From Synechococcus sp. Nb3U1 (lineage in GTDB: Bacteria > Cyanobacteriota > Cyanobacteriia > Thermostichales > Thermostichaceae), in NCBI RefSeq assembly GCF_021533835.1, contig NZ_JAKFYQ010000001.1, positions 377,001 through 441,000 on the forward strand: a stretch of 64,000 bases of DNA, read 5' to 3'. The notes beneath the pieces were generated by a model. That model was given only the letters and a program-made list of their open reading frames with translations, searched no databases and was not told the origin of the DNA. Position 1 is the stretch's first letter; the number at the start of each line of letters is the position of its first letter. Shown in pieces: positions 19,780 to 29,111 of the stretch. The translations under genes were made by a program, and so were the position numbers.

Positions 19780-21051
19780 TTACACCCGATAGCGACCACC
19801 CTTGGCCGGATCTGACCAGTCACAGGCGTAGCCCTTGGTTTCCGCCACAAACTGGTTCCAAGGCACCGGATCCACTGCATCCGTAGCCGAGATTACCTCA
19901 AACAAGCCGTCGGAACGCACCTCCCCGATCCGCACATACTTGGTCAGGTGGTGGTTGGTGTTCATGGTTACCAATCCTTCTGGGGCATCGAAGGTCTGGC
20001 CGTAGGCAGCTTGCCGCACCGCATCGATCTCCACGGTTCCGGCTTTCTCCACCGCTTGCTTCCAGAGGTAAACCATGATGTAAGCGGCTTCCATCGGATC
20101 GTTGGTGACGCGGTTTTGGCCGTATTCTGCCCGGAAGGCATCCACAAACTTTTTGTTAGCCGGGGTATCCACCGTCATGAAGTAGTTCCAGGCGGCGTAG
20201 TGCCCTTCCAGAAATTCGGGGCCGATGGCCTGCACTTCTTCTTCAGCAATGCTGACGGACATGGAAGGATACCGATCTGGCCCCAGGCCCGCCCCTTGCA
20301 ACTGGGTGAAGAAGGCCACGTTGCTGTCGCCGTTCAAGCTGTTGTAAATGACTCCACCATTGGGGAGGGCGGCCCGAATCTTGCTGATAATCGGGGTTAC
20401 TTCCGTGTTGCCCAGGGGGAGGTAGTCTTCTCCCACCACGGTGCCGCCCAGAGCTTCCAGTTGCGCTTTGATGATGGTGTTGGCAGTGCGGGGGAACACA
20501 TAGTCGGATCCCACGAGGAAGAACTCTTTGCCTTTGTTATTGAGCAGCCATTCTACCGAAGGCTCGATCTGCTGGTTGGGAGCAGCGCCAGTGTAGAAAA
20601 TGTTTTTAGAGCATTCCTGCCCTTCATACTGCACCGGATACCAAAGCTGATGCTGCTTGGATTCAAACACCGGCAACACGGCTTTCCGGCTGGCGGAAGT
20701 CCAGCACCCGAACACCGTGGCCACCTGGTCAGAGTCGATCAACTTAGTCGCTTTTTCGGCAAAGGTGGGCCAATCAGAGGCCCCATCCTCCACAATCGCC
20801 TCAATTTGTTTCCCCAGCACCCCGCCGGCGGCGTTGATCTCTTTAATGGCTAGCCGCTCCGCATCTACCACACTAGTTTCCGAAATTGCCATGGTGCCGC
20901 TGAGGGAGTGCAGGATCCCGACTTTGATGGTTTCCCCTTGAGCATAGGCAGGTAGAGAACGCTTGACCCAAAGATGCGGCCCTAGAGCTACCCCAGCTCC
21001 AGCTAGGGCACCCATTTTGATGAGCTGGCGACGATTAAGAGAATGAGCCAT
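19780..21051 (-). CDS. urtA: Urea ABC transporter substrate-binding protein UrtA
   Basis: Periplasmic urea-binding protein, 423 residues. The N-terminus [19 protein letters not shown] carries a twin-arginine-like motif followed by a hydrophobic stretch and a cleavage near AYA-QG. The binding-protein body starts [17 protein letters not shown] and includes [16 protein letters not shown] and [21 protein letters not shown], family hallmarks of UrtA. It is the first gene of the cluster and the most likely promoter-proximal gene, with an NtcA-like box upstream at 21284-21297. Imports urea for use as a nitrogen source. Confidence 0.96.
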   Translation of the reverse strand: MAHSLNRRQLIKMGALAGAGVALGPHLWVKRSLPAYAQGETIKVGILHSLSGTMAISETSVVDAERLAIKEINAAGGVLGKQIEAIVEDGASDWPTFAEKATKLIDSDQVATVFGCWTSASRKAVLPVFESKQHQLWYPVQYEGQECSKNIFYTGAAPNQQIEPSVEWLLNNKGKEFFLVGSDYVFPRTANTIIKAQLEALGGTVVGEDYLPLGNTEVTPIISKIRAALPNGGVIYNSLNGDSNVAFFTQLQGAGLGPDRYPSMSVSIAEEEVQAIGPEFLEGHYAAWNYFMTVDTPANKKFVDAFRAEYGQNRVTNDPMEAAYIMVYLWKQAVEKAGTVEIDAVRQAAYGQTFDAPEGLVTMNTNHHLTKYVRIGEVRSDGLFEVISATDAVDPVPWNQFVAETKGYACDWSDPAKGGRYRV

Positions 21052-21283
21052 ATTTTAGTCTCCGAGATGAAGCGGGTTCAAATTTTCAAGGATTGTCATC
21101 GTTCTGGGCAGTTCGGCCTAGTCCTAATTCTGGACATCTGGCAGCGCTACAAGATTTGCCGCCGAGTCAACTCACCCCATAAAGTCGAAAGGCGCAAGGT
21201 TCCATACGGCAGGCAACGGAAGTGGCGTTTATCACTATTGGCCGAAGCTCGTATTATCAAACCCATTTAGTCAAGAGCGAATC

Positions 21284-21297
21284 GTATCTTAGAATAC
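21284..21297 (-). promoter_or_regulatory. Candidate NtcA box for the urt operon
   Basis: The sequence GTATCTTAGAATAC matches the palindromic NtcA consensus GTA-N8-TAC exactly. On the minus strand a GATAAT -10-like hexamer (21253-21258) lies 25 bases downstream, slightly more than the usual ~22. This would put the start point near 21246 and leave a leader of about 195 bases before urtA. urt genes are under nitrogen control by NtcA in other cyanobacteria, which raises the prior. A chance match in a 550-base spacer is still possible. The rest of 21052-21599 holds no gene that I can support. Confidence 0.6.
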
Positions 21298-21599
21298 TTT
21301 TCTGCCGATACAGATCCAACTATCCCCGGCTCCCTTGCCTCGCGAGTAACACGGGAAGGCTAACCCATCCGTATTTTTATGGATTTAATTATTCCTTAAG
21401 AATTCTTAAGAAGTTTCTCGCCAAAAGGGATCCCTCTTCTGGCACTGGAAGGGGAAGCTCTCAGTGCTCTGGAAATCCTAACGGGGCAGGAACATGGTCA
21501 ATCCAACCGGCACAGGTATAGTTCTGTTAGATAATTCTAGATAATTCCTAGATAATTCTGAATAGCCGGTGAATATAGATTGAATTTGAATGTAGATCT

Positions 21600-22052
21600 T
21601 TAACTTTCTTCAGGGGTTGGGTTGTAAAGCACCACATTCTCTTGCTCATTGGGATCGTTGCGAGCCACCAGTGCGTAGGCTGGCTCATCGGGATCCAAAT
21701 TGAAGGGTTGGTGGGGCACTCCAGGCGGAATAAAAATAAAATCTCCCGCTTCGTTAATCACCGATTGTCGCAATCCAGGGCCATAACGAGTTTCCACCCG
21801 ACCTTTGAGCAGATAAATGGCTGTCTCGTAGTCGCGGTGAAAATGGGGTTCTGCCGTACCGCCGGGCGGGATCACCACCCGGTTCATGGAAATGCCCTTG
21901 GCACCCGCCGTGGCTTGAGAGATTCCCACAAAGTAGGGCAACTTTTGCAGGGTTAGGGTTTCTGCTGCCGGTCGCACCGTGACAATGCCTGCCCCCTCGG
22001 GATCCAAACGGGTTGAGGGATCCTCAGAAACCTCATGAGCAAGAGAAGTCAT
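21600..22052 (-). CDS. Cupin domain protein
   Basis: A 150-residue single-domain cupin. Motif 1 is IPPGGTAEPHFHRDYETAIYLLKG (two His and a Glu as metal ligands) and motif 2 is AGDFIFIPPGVPHQPFN (third His). The set of ligands is complete, so a metal-dependent dioxygenase, isomerase or sensor role is possible. There is no signal peptide. It stands alone, on the same strand as and upstream of urt but separated by 548 bases, and divergent from the membrane protein at 22.2 kb. Substrate unknown. Confidence 0.85.
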   Translation of the reverse strand: MTSLAHEVSEDPSTRLDPEGAGIVTVRPAAETLTLQKLPYFVGISQATAGAKGISMNRVVIPPGGTAEPHFHRDYETAIYLLKGRVETRYGPGLRQSVINEAGDFIFIPPGVPHQPFNLDPDEPAYALVARNDPNEQENVVLYNPTPEES

Positions 22053-22247
22053 GGCTGGCCTACCTTTTGTCTCGGGTTATCTCAAGGCATCGAACTGGCT
22101 CTGATCCTAGCAATCTCAGCCGGCAATCTCACCCTCATAGGGATCCCCCGACTAGGGACGGATAATTGCCCTCGTCACTGCTAAGTTCAGGAGTGATACT
22201 GGGAATAGACGATAGGTTTAGCTCTGTCCGAGCCGATCCTGTATCGA

Positions 22248-23666
22248 GTGTCGAAATTGGGATCCTTGGCGAATTTGGGCTACAAGCGGAGGTCAAGAGT
22301 GGCTGCACAAACAGCACAAACATTGGTGATGGATGCGGTGGAACAGCTGGGCCTACGGGTCACTCTGGGAGATATCGCCTCTAGTACGGGCTTGGCTTTA
22401 CACGATGCCAAGCAAGAGCTGCTCAATCTAGCCCAAAAGGCAGAAGGGCATTTACAAGTTTCCGACCAGGGGGAGATTGCTTACGTTTTCCCACGGGGGT
22501 TTCGCAGCATTCTCAGCCGTAAAGAACAACAGGATCGGGCTGCTGCCCTGCGCCGCAAACTCTGGGGGGGCTTTCTCTACGGGTTACGGGTTTCCTTCGG
22601 CATCATGTTGGTGGTGTCGATTGTCTTGATCATCCTGGCGTTGATCGCGCTGCAGATGGCGGCTAGCCGTGGGGAGGGCAACAACAACCGGAATCGCTCT
22701 CGGGGCGGGCTGGGTTTTTACTACTTTCCCAATCTTTGGATTGGCAACCCCTTTTGGCGGCCCTACCCCTACTACGGCTACAGGGGCTATTCAGGACAGG
22801 CGCGTCCTAGCCAGCAGCCTCAGGAAAAATCGGAGCTGAATTTTCTAGAGGCGGTTTATAGCTTTTTGTTTGGGGATGGGGATCCCAATGCCGATTTGGA
22901 AGAAAAACGCTATGCCCTGATTGGCCAAGTGATTCGGGCCAACGGCGGAGTGATTGCAGCGGAGCAGGTGTTGCCCTATCTGGATGTGGAGCCGGGATCC
23001 GCTGCGCTGGAATACGAAGACTACATGCTGCCGATTTTGGTCAAGTTTGATGGTCAACCGGAGGTGAGCGACGAGGGGGATATTGTTTATCGTTTCCCTG
23101 AGTTGCAGGTGGTGGCGGCAGACCGTCAATCTAACCAGATCCCAGGGGTTTTATCAGAACAACGCTGGGTCTTTAGCCGTGCCACATCAGGCCAACTGAC
23201 TCTGGCGGGTGGCTTGGGGGTTCTCAATTTCTTCCTGGCAGCCATTCTCTACGGCGCTCGAGGCGAGGTGGCTGCTGCCGCTGGGAGCAACACCTTTCTG
23301 GCGTTTATTTATCCGTTGATCGGGTTTCTGTTTCTCTACGGCACTCTCTTTTTGGCAGTGCCCACGATCCGTTGGTTTACCTTGCAGGTCCGCAATCAGC
23401 AGGTGGAGCGGCGCAATCGCATCCGGCAGTTGTGGCAGGAGAAGTGGAAGAATCCCACTGAAGCGCTGCAGCGTAAGCTCGATTTTGCCCGTCACTTCAG
23501 CCGTCAAGAGGTGGTGCGAGAGTCCGATACCATTTACTCCACCGATCGGGATTTGATCGAGCAGCGGGATTATCGCCTAGATCAGCCGGAGTTCCGTCAG
23601 CTTTTGGAATCGCAAGCTCTGGAGGAGCACCCAGAGACAAAACAAGTGCGCAAACGCCGCCTATAA
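22248..23666 (+). CDS. Conserved membrane protein with duplicated DNA-binding-like domain
   Basis: A 472-residue protein, not recognised by name. Two similar modules frame a membrane segment: residues about 24-90 (ending VSDQGEIAYVFPRGF) and about 225-285 (ending VSDEGDIVYRFPEL). Each looks like a small winged-helix fold. A membrane span lies near 108-135 (GIMLVVSIVLIILALIALQMAA), followed by a Tyr/Pro/Gly-rich stretch (PYPYYGYRGYSG), and two further spans near 325-380. The start codon is GTG at 22248 and is uncertain. Related proteins occur across cyanobacteria and plant plastids, as far as I recall. Function unknown. Confidence 0.75.
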   Translation: MSKLGSLANLGYKRRSRVAAQTAQTLVMDAVEQLGLRVTLGDIASSTGLALHDAKQELLNLAQKAEGHLQVSDQGEIAYVFPRGFRSILSRKEQQDRAAALRRKLWGGFLYGLRVSFGIMLVVSIVLIILALIALQMAASRGEGNNNRNRSRGGLGFYYFPNLWIGNPFWRPYPYYGYRGYSGQARPSQQPQEKSELNFLEAVYSFLFGDGDPNADLEEKRYALIGQVIRANGGVIAAEQVLPYLDVEPGSAALEYEDYMLPILVKFDGQPEVSDEGDIVYRFPELQVVAADRQSNQIPGVLSEQRWVFSRATSGQLTLAGGLGVLNFFLAAILYGARGEVAAAAGSNTFLAFIYPLIGFLFLYGTLFLAVPTIRWFTLQVRNQQVERRNRIRQLWQEKWKNPTEALQRKLDFARHFSRQEVVRESDTIYSTDRDLIEQRDYRLDQPEFRQLLESQALEEHPETKQVRKRRL

Positions 23667-23681
23667 CAGTGGCCTGACCAT

Positions 23682-23713
23682 GAGCTAGAGCATTTGGGAG
23701 CTAGAGCATTTGG
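23682..23713 (+). repeat. Tandem 16-bp repeat before hyuA
   Basis: GAGCTAGAGCATTTGG occurs twice head to tail (23682-23697, 23698-23713). The second copy contains the TTG with which the hyuA frame opens, so the repeat affects the choice of start. Confidence 0.7.
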
Positions 23714-25812
23714 GGTGGCCGGACGTGGTGGAATTGGCATTTCCTTCCTCTGAAAATCCTGATAATTCCTCCGTAGCTGAGCAACGGGATCCCGGACAAA
23801 GTTGGGTTCGTTTGGGGATCGATGTGGGGGGTACCTTTACAGACTTGGTGCTGTTGCGGGATGGGCAAATTCGGACGGCGAAGGTGCTGTCTACTCCTAG
23901 TCCGGAATGGGGGGTGTTTACGGCCCTAGAAAAAATGGGCCCGGTTGACATCGATCTGTTTTGCCATGGTATGACGGTGGCCACCAACGCCCTCCTGGAG
24001 CGCAAGGGATCCCCGACGCTATTTTTAACCACGGAAGGTTTCCGGGATATCTTGGCCATTGCCCGACAAAACCGCCCCTCGCTTTACGATCTGACGCAGC
24101 CGAAGCCAGAGCCAGTGGTACTCCGTCACCATTGCCTGGAAGTGAAGGAGCGTTGTAGCGTTGCCGGGGTTTTGGAGGCGCTGACGGATGCAGAGATCGA
24201 GCGGGTGCTCCAGGTTGTGGCGGAGCGGATAGAACGGGATGGGATCCAATCCATTGGGGTGGGGTTTTTGTTTTCTTTCCTCTACCCGGAGCATGAGCAG
24301 CGGCTGGGAGCAGCCCTGAGAAAAACCTTCCCAAACCTGCACATTTCTTTGTCCTGTGAGGTGGCACCGGAGTTCCGGGAATACGAACGGTTGAGTACCA
24401 CTGCTATCGATGCCTACCTCAGCCCCGCTCTGGCGGGTTATCTGCACCAGTTGGCGCAGGGATGTGAGAAGAGAGGGATCCCGCAGCCGCTGATTATGCA
24501 GTCTTCCGGCGGGGTCACCTCGATTGCGCAGGCGGCGGCCCATGCTTCGGTGGCGTTGCTCTCGGGGCCAGCCGGTGGAGTGTATGGTGGGGCTTATCTG
24601 GGCCAGCTGAGCGGCTATGCGGATTTGCTCAGCTTCGATATGGGGGGAACCAGCACGGATGTGGCCCTGATCCAGAAGGGGATCCCGCAGGTGAGCCCTG
24701 CGGCGGTGGTATGTGGGTTGCCCGTACAACAGCCGCAAATTGACCTGCATACCGTCAGTGCGGGGGGTGGATCCCTGGCCCAGTTGCTCCCTGGCGGGGG
24801 GCTGCAGGTGGGGCCCGAAAGTGCCGGATCCCACCCGGGGCCGGCCTGCTACGGGCGGGGAGGAACAGCCCCGACCGTCACAGATGCCAATCTCTGGTTG
24901 GGCTATTTGCCGGATCGGGGGTGCTTGGGGGAGTCGGTGCAGCTGCGGCGGGATTTGGCAGAACAGGCCCTTCGCACCGTGGCGGATCCCTTGGGGTTGA
25001 GTGTGCAAGAGGTGGCGGTAGGCATTCGTACCTTGGCCAATGGACAAATGGTGCGGGCTTTGCGGGTGATCAGCGTAGAGCGGGGCCTGGATCCGGTGGA
25101 TTTTTCCCTGTTGGCCTTTGGCGGGGCGGGGCCGATGCATGCCTGTGCCCTGGCAGAAGAACTGGGTATTGGCAGGATCTTGATCCCGGCGGCCTGTGGG
25201 GTGCTCTCGGCCCTGGGGATGGCCTTGGCAGATCTGCGGCGCGACTATCGGCGGGCGATACTGCAACCACTCCGGCAGCTCGGCGCAGAGGGATCCCACC
25301 TCTCCCACTGGGCGGCCCCCCTGATTCTTCAGGCCCAAGTGGATTTTCAGCAGCCAGCGCTGCACTTCAGTCTGGACTTGCGTTATCGCGGACAATCCTT
25401 TGAGTTGGGGATCCCGGTGCAGCTGTCGGATCCGATCGAGCACATTGAGCAGCAATTTCATGCCATCCACCAACAGCGCTATGGCTGGCAAGATCCGGCT
25501 CAACAGGTGGAGGTGATCCAGTTGCGTTTGCGTGCCGTGCAAGCTCTGCCCAAGGTGCCCTTGGTTGCCCCCAACCCTTTGCCAGGCGATCCATCCGAGC
25601 CAGCGGGACTTAGTCCACTCCGGGGCCAACGGCTGGCTTGGTTTGAGAGAACCTTCCAGACGGTGCCTGTCTACGCTCGGCTGCGCATGGGGGTAGGGTT
25701 TCAACTGCAGGGGCCAGCGATTGTGGAATTGCCGGAAGCCACGGCGGTGATCGAAGCGGGTTGGCAGGGACAGGTGGATGAAGTGGGGACGCTGATCCTG
25801 GGTCGTCGCTAA
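23710..25812 (+). CDS. Hydantoinase/oxoprolinase family protein (HyuA-like)
   Basis: A 700-residue member of the HyuA / 5-oxoprolinase A-domain family, ATP-dependent enzymes that open hydantoin, N-methylhydantoin or 5-oxoproline rings. The actin-like ATP-binding motif RLGIDVGGTFTDLVLL begins near residue 37, with MTVATNALLERKG, STTAIDAYLSPAL, QSSGGVTS, SFDMGGTSTDVALI and the late FGGAGPMHACALAEELGI, all family landmarks. The start is uncertain: TTG 23710 lies in a tandem repeat, and GTG 23725 or 23728 may be better. No HyuB gene follows, so it may act alone or with a distant partner. Near the urea transporter, it fits nitrogen salvage. Confidence 0.9.
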   Translation: MGWPDVVELAFPSSENPDNSSVAEQRDPGQSWVRLGIDVGGTFTDLVLLRDGQIRTAKVLSTPSPEWGVFTALEKMGPVDIDLFCHGMTVATNALLERKGSPTLFLTTEGFRDILAIARQNRPSLYDLTQPKPEPVVLRHHCLEVKERCSVAGVLEALTDAEIERVLQVVAERIERDGIQSIGVGFLFSFLYPEHEQRLGAALRKTFPNLHISLSCEVAPEFREYERLSTTAIDAYLSPALAGYLHQLAQGCEKRGIPQPLIMQSSGGVTSIAQAAAHASVALLSGPAGGVYGGAYLGQLSGYADLLSFDMGGTSTDVALIQKGIPQVSPAAVVCGLPVQQPQIDLHTVSAGGGSLAQLLPGGGLQVGPESAGSHPGPACYGRGGTAPTVTDANLWLGYLPDRGCLGESVQLRRDLAEQALRTVADPLGLSVQEVAVGIRTLANGQMVRALRVISVERGLDPVDFSLLAFGGAGPMHACALAEELGIGRILIPAACGVLSALGMALADLRRDYRRAILQPLRQLGAEGSHLSHWAAPLILQAQVDFQQPALHFSLDLRYRGQSFELGIPVQLSDPIEHIEQQFHAIHQQRYGWQDPAQQVEVIQLRLRAVQALPKVPLVAPNPLPGDPSEPAGLSPLRGQRLAWFERTFQTVPVYARLRMGVGFQLQGPAIVELPEATAVIEAGWQGQVDEVGTLILGRR

Positions 25813-25969
25813 TTAACTTTCCCATCCGCGGGCGGGGATTCTTTGCCTGTCTGACGAGTCCTGTCTGACGAGCAGAATCAAACAGGGCTACTTTAAGGGT
25901 GTTGGGGGTAGATTTGGGGCGTGCCAATATTGCTGTTACCAACACTCTAGACAGGCGAGAAGAACTCGC

Positions 25970-26725
25970 TTAGGGGGTTGGGGTGGCCGTCGGGCTAGCT
26001 GTCGGAGAAGGACTGACTGTAGGACTGGGGCTCGGACTCGGAGAAGGCGACACCGAAGGAAAGGGATTAGGGGTGCCGGTGCTGGTCGGTGTTGGCGAAG
26101 GAGAAGCACTCGGGGCTGGCAACACCATCAGGGGGGCTTTGGCAGAAGCAATTTTGCCCTGGGTATCGGCCACCATAGCCGTGACTTCGTAGACTCCCGT
26201 CGGAACGGAGGTGGGAATGGTGATAGGAATGGTGCCGATGCAGGTTTTACTATTGGCCTCACACCCGACGGTAGCTGCGGTGAAATCGAACGTCAGGGTG
26301 AGGGGGGGTTGTCTCACCTCGACCCGGAAGCTGATCCCTGTGCCCAAACCGGCAGGAGTCGTAACTGCTACGAGTACATTAAAGGGCACCGTCTGTCGAG
26401 CATCCGTCAGGGCAACGAGGGCAATCGAGGGCGCCTCTGCCGAGCCGGTTGTGGTGGGGGAGGGACTGGGGGAAGGAGAGGGGCTGAATGTAGGGGACGG
26501 CGTGGGTGCTAGCGAGGGCATTGGGGTCGGTAGAGGGTTGGGAGTCAGGATCGGTGTGGGTGTTGGAGCCACGGCTGGTATGGGTGTGATGGTGACTGTG
26601 GGTTGTTCACGGGCATCTTCTTGGCAGGCTAAGAGTGACAACGGCGCGAGAGCGGCTACACTGACTTTAATCAAAGAGATGGCCAACGCTTTACGCGGGC
26701 AGAGTTGCAAAGGCTGGAGTTTCAT
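25970..26725 (-). CDS. Lipoprotein with Ser/Pro/Thr-rich linkers and an Ig-like middle
   Basis: The true start is the ATG at 26725, which has GAGGAG upstream; the open frame reaches 26887. From there, 251 residues begin with a lipoprotein signal ending LLAC (Cys34). Then come about 60 residues of TPTPxPTP / SPSPSP repeats, a roughly 100-residue beta-like domain (IALVALTDARQTVPFNVLVAV ... GVYEVTAMVADTQGK) with two cysteines (GCEANSKTCIG), and a second SPSPSP tail to the end. It is anchored to a membrane and probably projects on flexible linkers. Function unknown; the repeats are prone to slippage. Confidence 0.75.
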   Translation of the reverse strand: MKLQPLQLCPRKALAISLIKVSVAALAPLSLLACQEDAREQPTVTITPIPAVAPTPTPILTPNPLPTPMPSLAPTPSPTFSPSPSPSPSPTTTGSAEAPSIALVALTDARQTVPFNVLVAVTTPAGLGTGISFRVEVRQPPLTLTFDFTAATVGCEANSKTCIGTIPITIPTSVPTGVYEVTAMVADTQGKIASAKAPLMVLPAPSASPSPTPTSTGTPNPFPSVSPSPSPSPSPTVSPSPTASPTATPTP

Positions 26726-27081
26726 AAGCTCTGGCTCCTCACAGTTTGGGGGTTCTATTGCGCTGCGGATTTGGGCTCGATTTAGCTCAAATAGATTCAA
26801 ATAGAAAATTTCCTGCTTTGTGGAAAGGACAAGCAGGCCGATTTGATTGGCTGCTAACACTATAGATAGAGCACCAGTTTTTTGCAAACACCACCGGTGG
26901 TATTTGCCTTGCCTGATCTATTCCTTTTCCGGTAAGGGCTCCTTTTGGGGTGGCCCAAGAGTATCTCTGTTGTCGTTTTGGTTGTTTAGGGATCCCATTC
27001 AGGTAGGTCTTCGGCTCCACTCCTGACGTGCCAAGTTCGGGCCAAGTTAGACTGTTAGTCGCCGCACCAACGAGGGGATCC

Positions 27082-28659
27082 ATGGCAGCAAGGGCAGGAG
27101 CAGAACTATCTCCCCATGGGAGAGCGCAAGGGCAGCCCGCTGAACTTTGGAATGCTAAGGAAGGGCCGAAAGAAGCTTGTGGGGTGTTTGGCACCCTAGC
27201 CCCAGGGGAAAATGTGGCCAAGCTGGCTTATTTTGGTTTGTTCGCTCTGCAGCATCGTGGCCAGGAATCGGCTGGGATCGCTACTTTTGAAGGGGAATTT
27301 TGCCGGGTTCACAAGGCGATGGGCTTGGTTTCCCAGGTGTTCGATGAATTGAATCTAGCCCAGTTGACGGGGGAGTTGGTGGTCGGCCATACCCGCTATT
27401 CCACCACCGGATCCAGTCGCGTGGCCAATGCTCAGCCGGTGATCGTCGAGACCCGTTTGGGGCCGTTGGCTTTGGCCCACAATGGCAACTTGGTGAATGC
27501 CGAGCAACTACGGCAAGAACTGGAGGCTGGCGATCGGCATTTGGTCAGCAGCACCGACTCTGAATGTATTGCCCAGGCCATTGCCCAGGCCGTTAACCAA
27601 GGGCAAGACTGGATTGGGGCTACCCGCCAAGCTTTGCAGCGATGCCGGGGTGCCTTCAGCCTGGTGATCGGTACCCCGGAAGGGTTGATCGGGGCACGGG
27701 ATCCCCATGGGGTGCGTCCGTTGGTGTTGGGTCTGTTGAGCAATAACCCCGCCCTCGACGACCTGTTGCAACGAGAAATCATTTGTAGCGATGGCACCCT
27801 CAGCCACCCAGAAGCGGAGCCGCTGCACTACGTTCTGGCCTCCGAAACCTGTGCTCTGGATATTATCGGGGCTGACTATCTGCGGCAGGTGGAGCCGGGG
27901 GAACTGGTGTGGATCACCCGACAGGGGCTGCAAGCACAACGCTGGGCGGAAGCGACTCCCAAACTTTGCATTTTTGAGATGATCTACTTTGCTCGCCCCG
28001 ATAGCTGGATGCAGGAGGAAAGCCTCTATTCCTATCGGGTGCGCCTAGGGGAACAACTGGCCAAAGAAGCTCCTGCACAGGTGGACTGGGTGATGTCGGT
28101 TCCCGATTCCGGTACTCCGGCGGCGATTGGTTTTTCCCGTCAACTGGGGATCCCTTACACCGAAGGGTTGATCAAAAATCGGTATGTGGGGCGCACCTTC
28201 ATTCAACCCACTCAATCGATGCGGGAGCGGGGCATCCGCATGAAACTCAACCCGTTAGACGATGTGTTGCAGGGTAAGCGTGTGGTGATCGTGGATGACT
28301 CGATTGTGCGGGGTACCACCAGCCAGAAAATCGTCAAGGCTTTGCGTCAGGCGGGTGCAACCGAGGTGCATATGCGCATTTCTAGCCCGCCGGTCACCCA
28401 TCCTTGCTTCTACGGTATCGATACGGATACTCAAGATCAGTTAATTGCCGCCAACCATTCCCTAGAAGAAATTGCTCAAAAGATTGGTGTAGATTCTTTG
28501 GCTTATTTGAGTTGGGAAGGCATGCTGGCTGCTACCGGTAAAGATCCCAGTTCTTTTTGTTCCGCCTGCTTTACGGGCAACTATCCGATCCCGATTCCGG
28601 AAGGATTAAGACGCTCCAAGCTGGTGCTGGAACTGGCCGCCGCTGGCAAAGACCGTTAA
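27082..28659 (+). CDS. purF: Amidophosphoribosyltransferase PurF
   Basis: First committed enzyme of purine synthesis, transferring glutamine amide nitrogen to PRPP. The ATG at 27082 is chosen (frame opens at GTG 27028), giving 525 residues. A propeptide of about 30 residues precedes ECGVFGTLAP-like (EACGVFGTLAP); the Cys is the glutaminase nucleophile after processing. FALQHRGQESAGIA, GHTRYSTTGSS and the PRPP loop VVIVDDSIVRGTTSQ are plain. Cysteines near the C-terminus (SSFCSACFTGNYP) match the Fe-S-containing Bacillus-type enzyme. Intact and monocistronic. Confidence 0.97.
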   Translation: MAARAGAELSPHGRAQGQPAELWNAKEGPKEACGVFGTLAPGENVAKLAYFGLFALQHRGQESAGIATFEGEFCRVHKAMGLVSQVFDELNLAQLTGELVVGHTRYSTTGSSRVANAQPVIVETRLGPLALAHNGNLVNAEQLRQELEAGDRHLVSSTDSECIAQAIAQAVNQGQDWIGATRQALQRCRGAFSLVIGTPEGLIGARDPHGVRPLVLGLLSNNPALDDLLQREIICSDGTLSHPEAEPLHYVLASETCALDIIGADYLRQVEPGELVWITRQGLQAQRWAEATPKLCIFEMIYFARPDSWMQEESLYSYRVRLGEQLAKEAPAQVDWVMSVPDSGTPAAIGFSRQLGIPYTEGLIKNRYVGRTFIQPTQSMRERGIRMKLNPLDDVLQGKRVVIVDDSIVRGTTSQKIVKALRQAGATEVHMRISSPPVTHPCFYGIDTDTQDQLIAANHSLEEIAQKIGVDSLAYLSWEGMLAATGKDPSSFCSACFTGNYPIPIPEGLRRSKLVLELAAAGKDR

Positions 28660-28703
28660 GTTTAAGTAAGGACTCCGTCCCGCTGTCGCCATCGGGATCC
28701 CCG

Positions 28704-29051
28704 CTACTCCAGATAGGCACTTAATTCCTGTTCTAGGCTGGGTAGTTGCACCTCCCCCCGTTCTAGTTCTTGCAGATCTTGCAGTTGGTTACGCAGGCGG
28801 GCAATTCGTTCCTGTAAACATTCCTTGATTCCTTTGGCCCCCAAGTTGACACAGCTACGGCAGGCTTCCCCGTAGATTTGGCCGCGATCGTTGTAGACCA
28901 CCGCCAATAAGACTTGATGCCCCTGCTTCTGGACAGGGTTGGCCCAGCCGCCACAAATAATGCAAGGCACTCGGCCATTGCCGCCGTAAATGCTGCGCTC
29001 CCAGACGATCCTCACGCTTAGCCTCGATCGGTACTTTTCGCCCACCAGCAT
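28704..29051 (-). CDS. Hypothetical protein with zinc-ribbon-like cysteines
   Basis: The ATG at 29051 gives 115 residues (the frame opens at TTG 29087). Two Cys pairs, CIICGG and CRSCVNLG about 35 residues apart, suggest a zinc-binding fold. The C-terminal third is a predicted coiled coil rich in Leu, Glu and Arg (IARLRNQLQDLQELERGEV). I do not recognise a family. It is the last of a run of five or six minus-strand genes from 30724 downward. Confidence 0.6.
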   Translation of the reverse strand: MLVGEKYRSRLSVRIVWERSIYGGNGRVPCIICGGWANPVQKQGHQVLLAVVYNDRGQIYGEACRSCVNLGAKGIKECLQERIARLRNQLQDLQELERGEVQLPSLEQELSAYLE

Positions 29052-29111
29052 ACGAACCGAAGCCAAGCCTCTGCCACCCCGAAGCAAAACTTGGCCTCCG
29101 GATCCCGCCCG

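Noticed and set aside
25070..25704. Long antisense frames across hyuA, ndhB and eno (for example 24025-25704 minus)
   Set aside because: They are shadows of GC-rich genes: no domains, biased composition and complete overlap with well-supported proteins.
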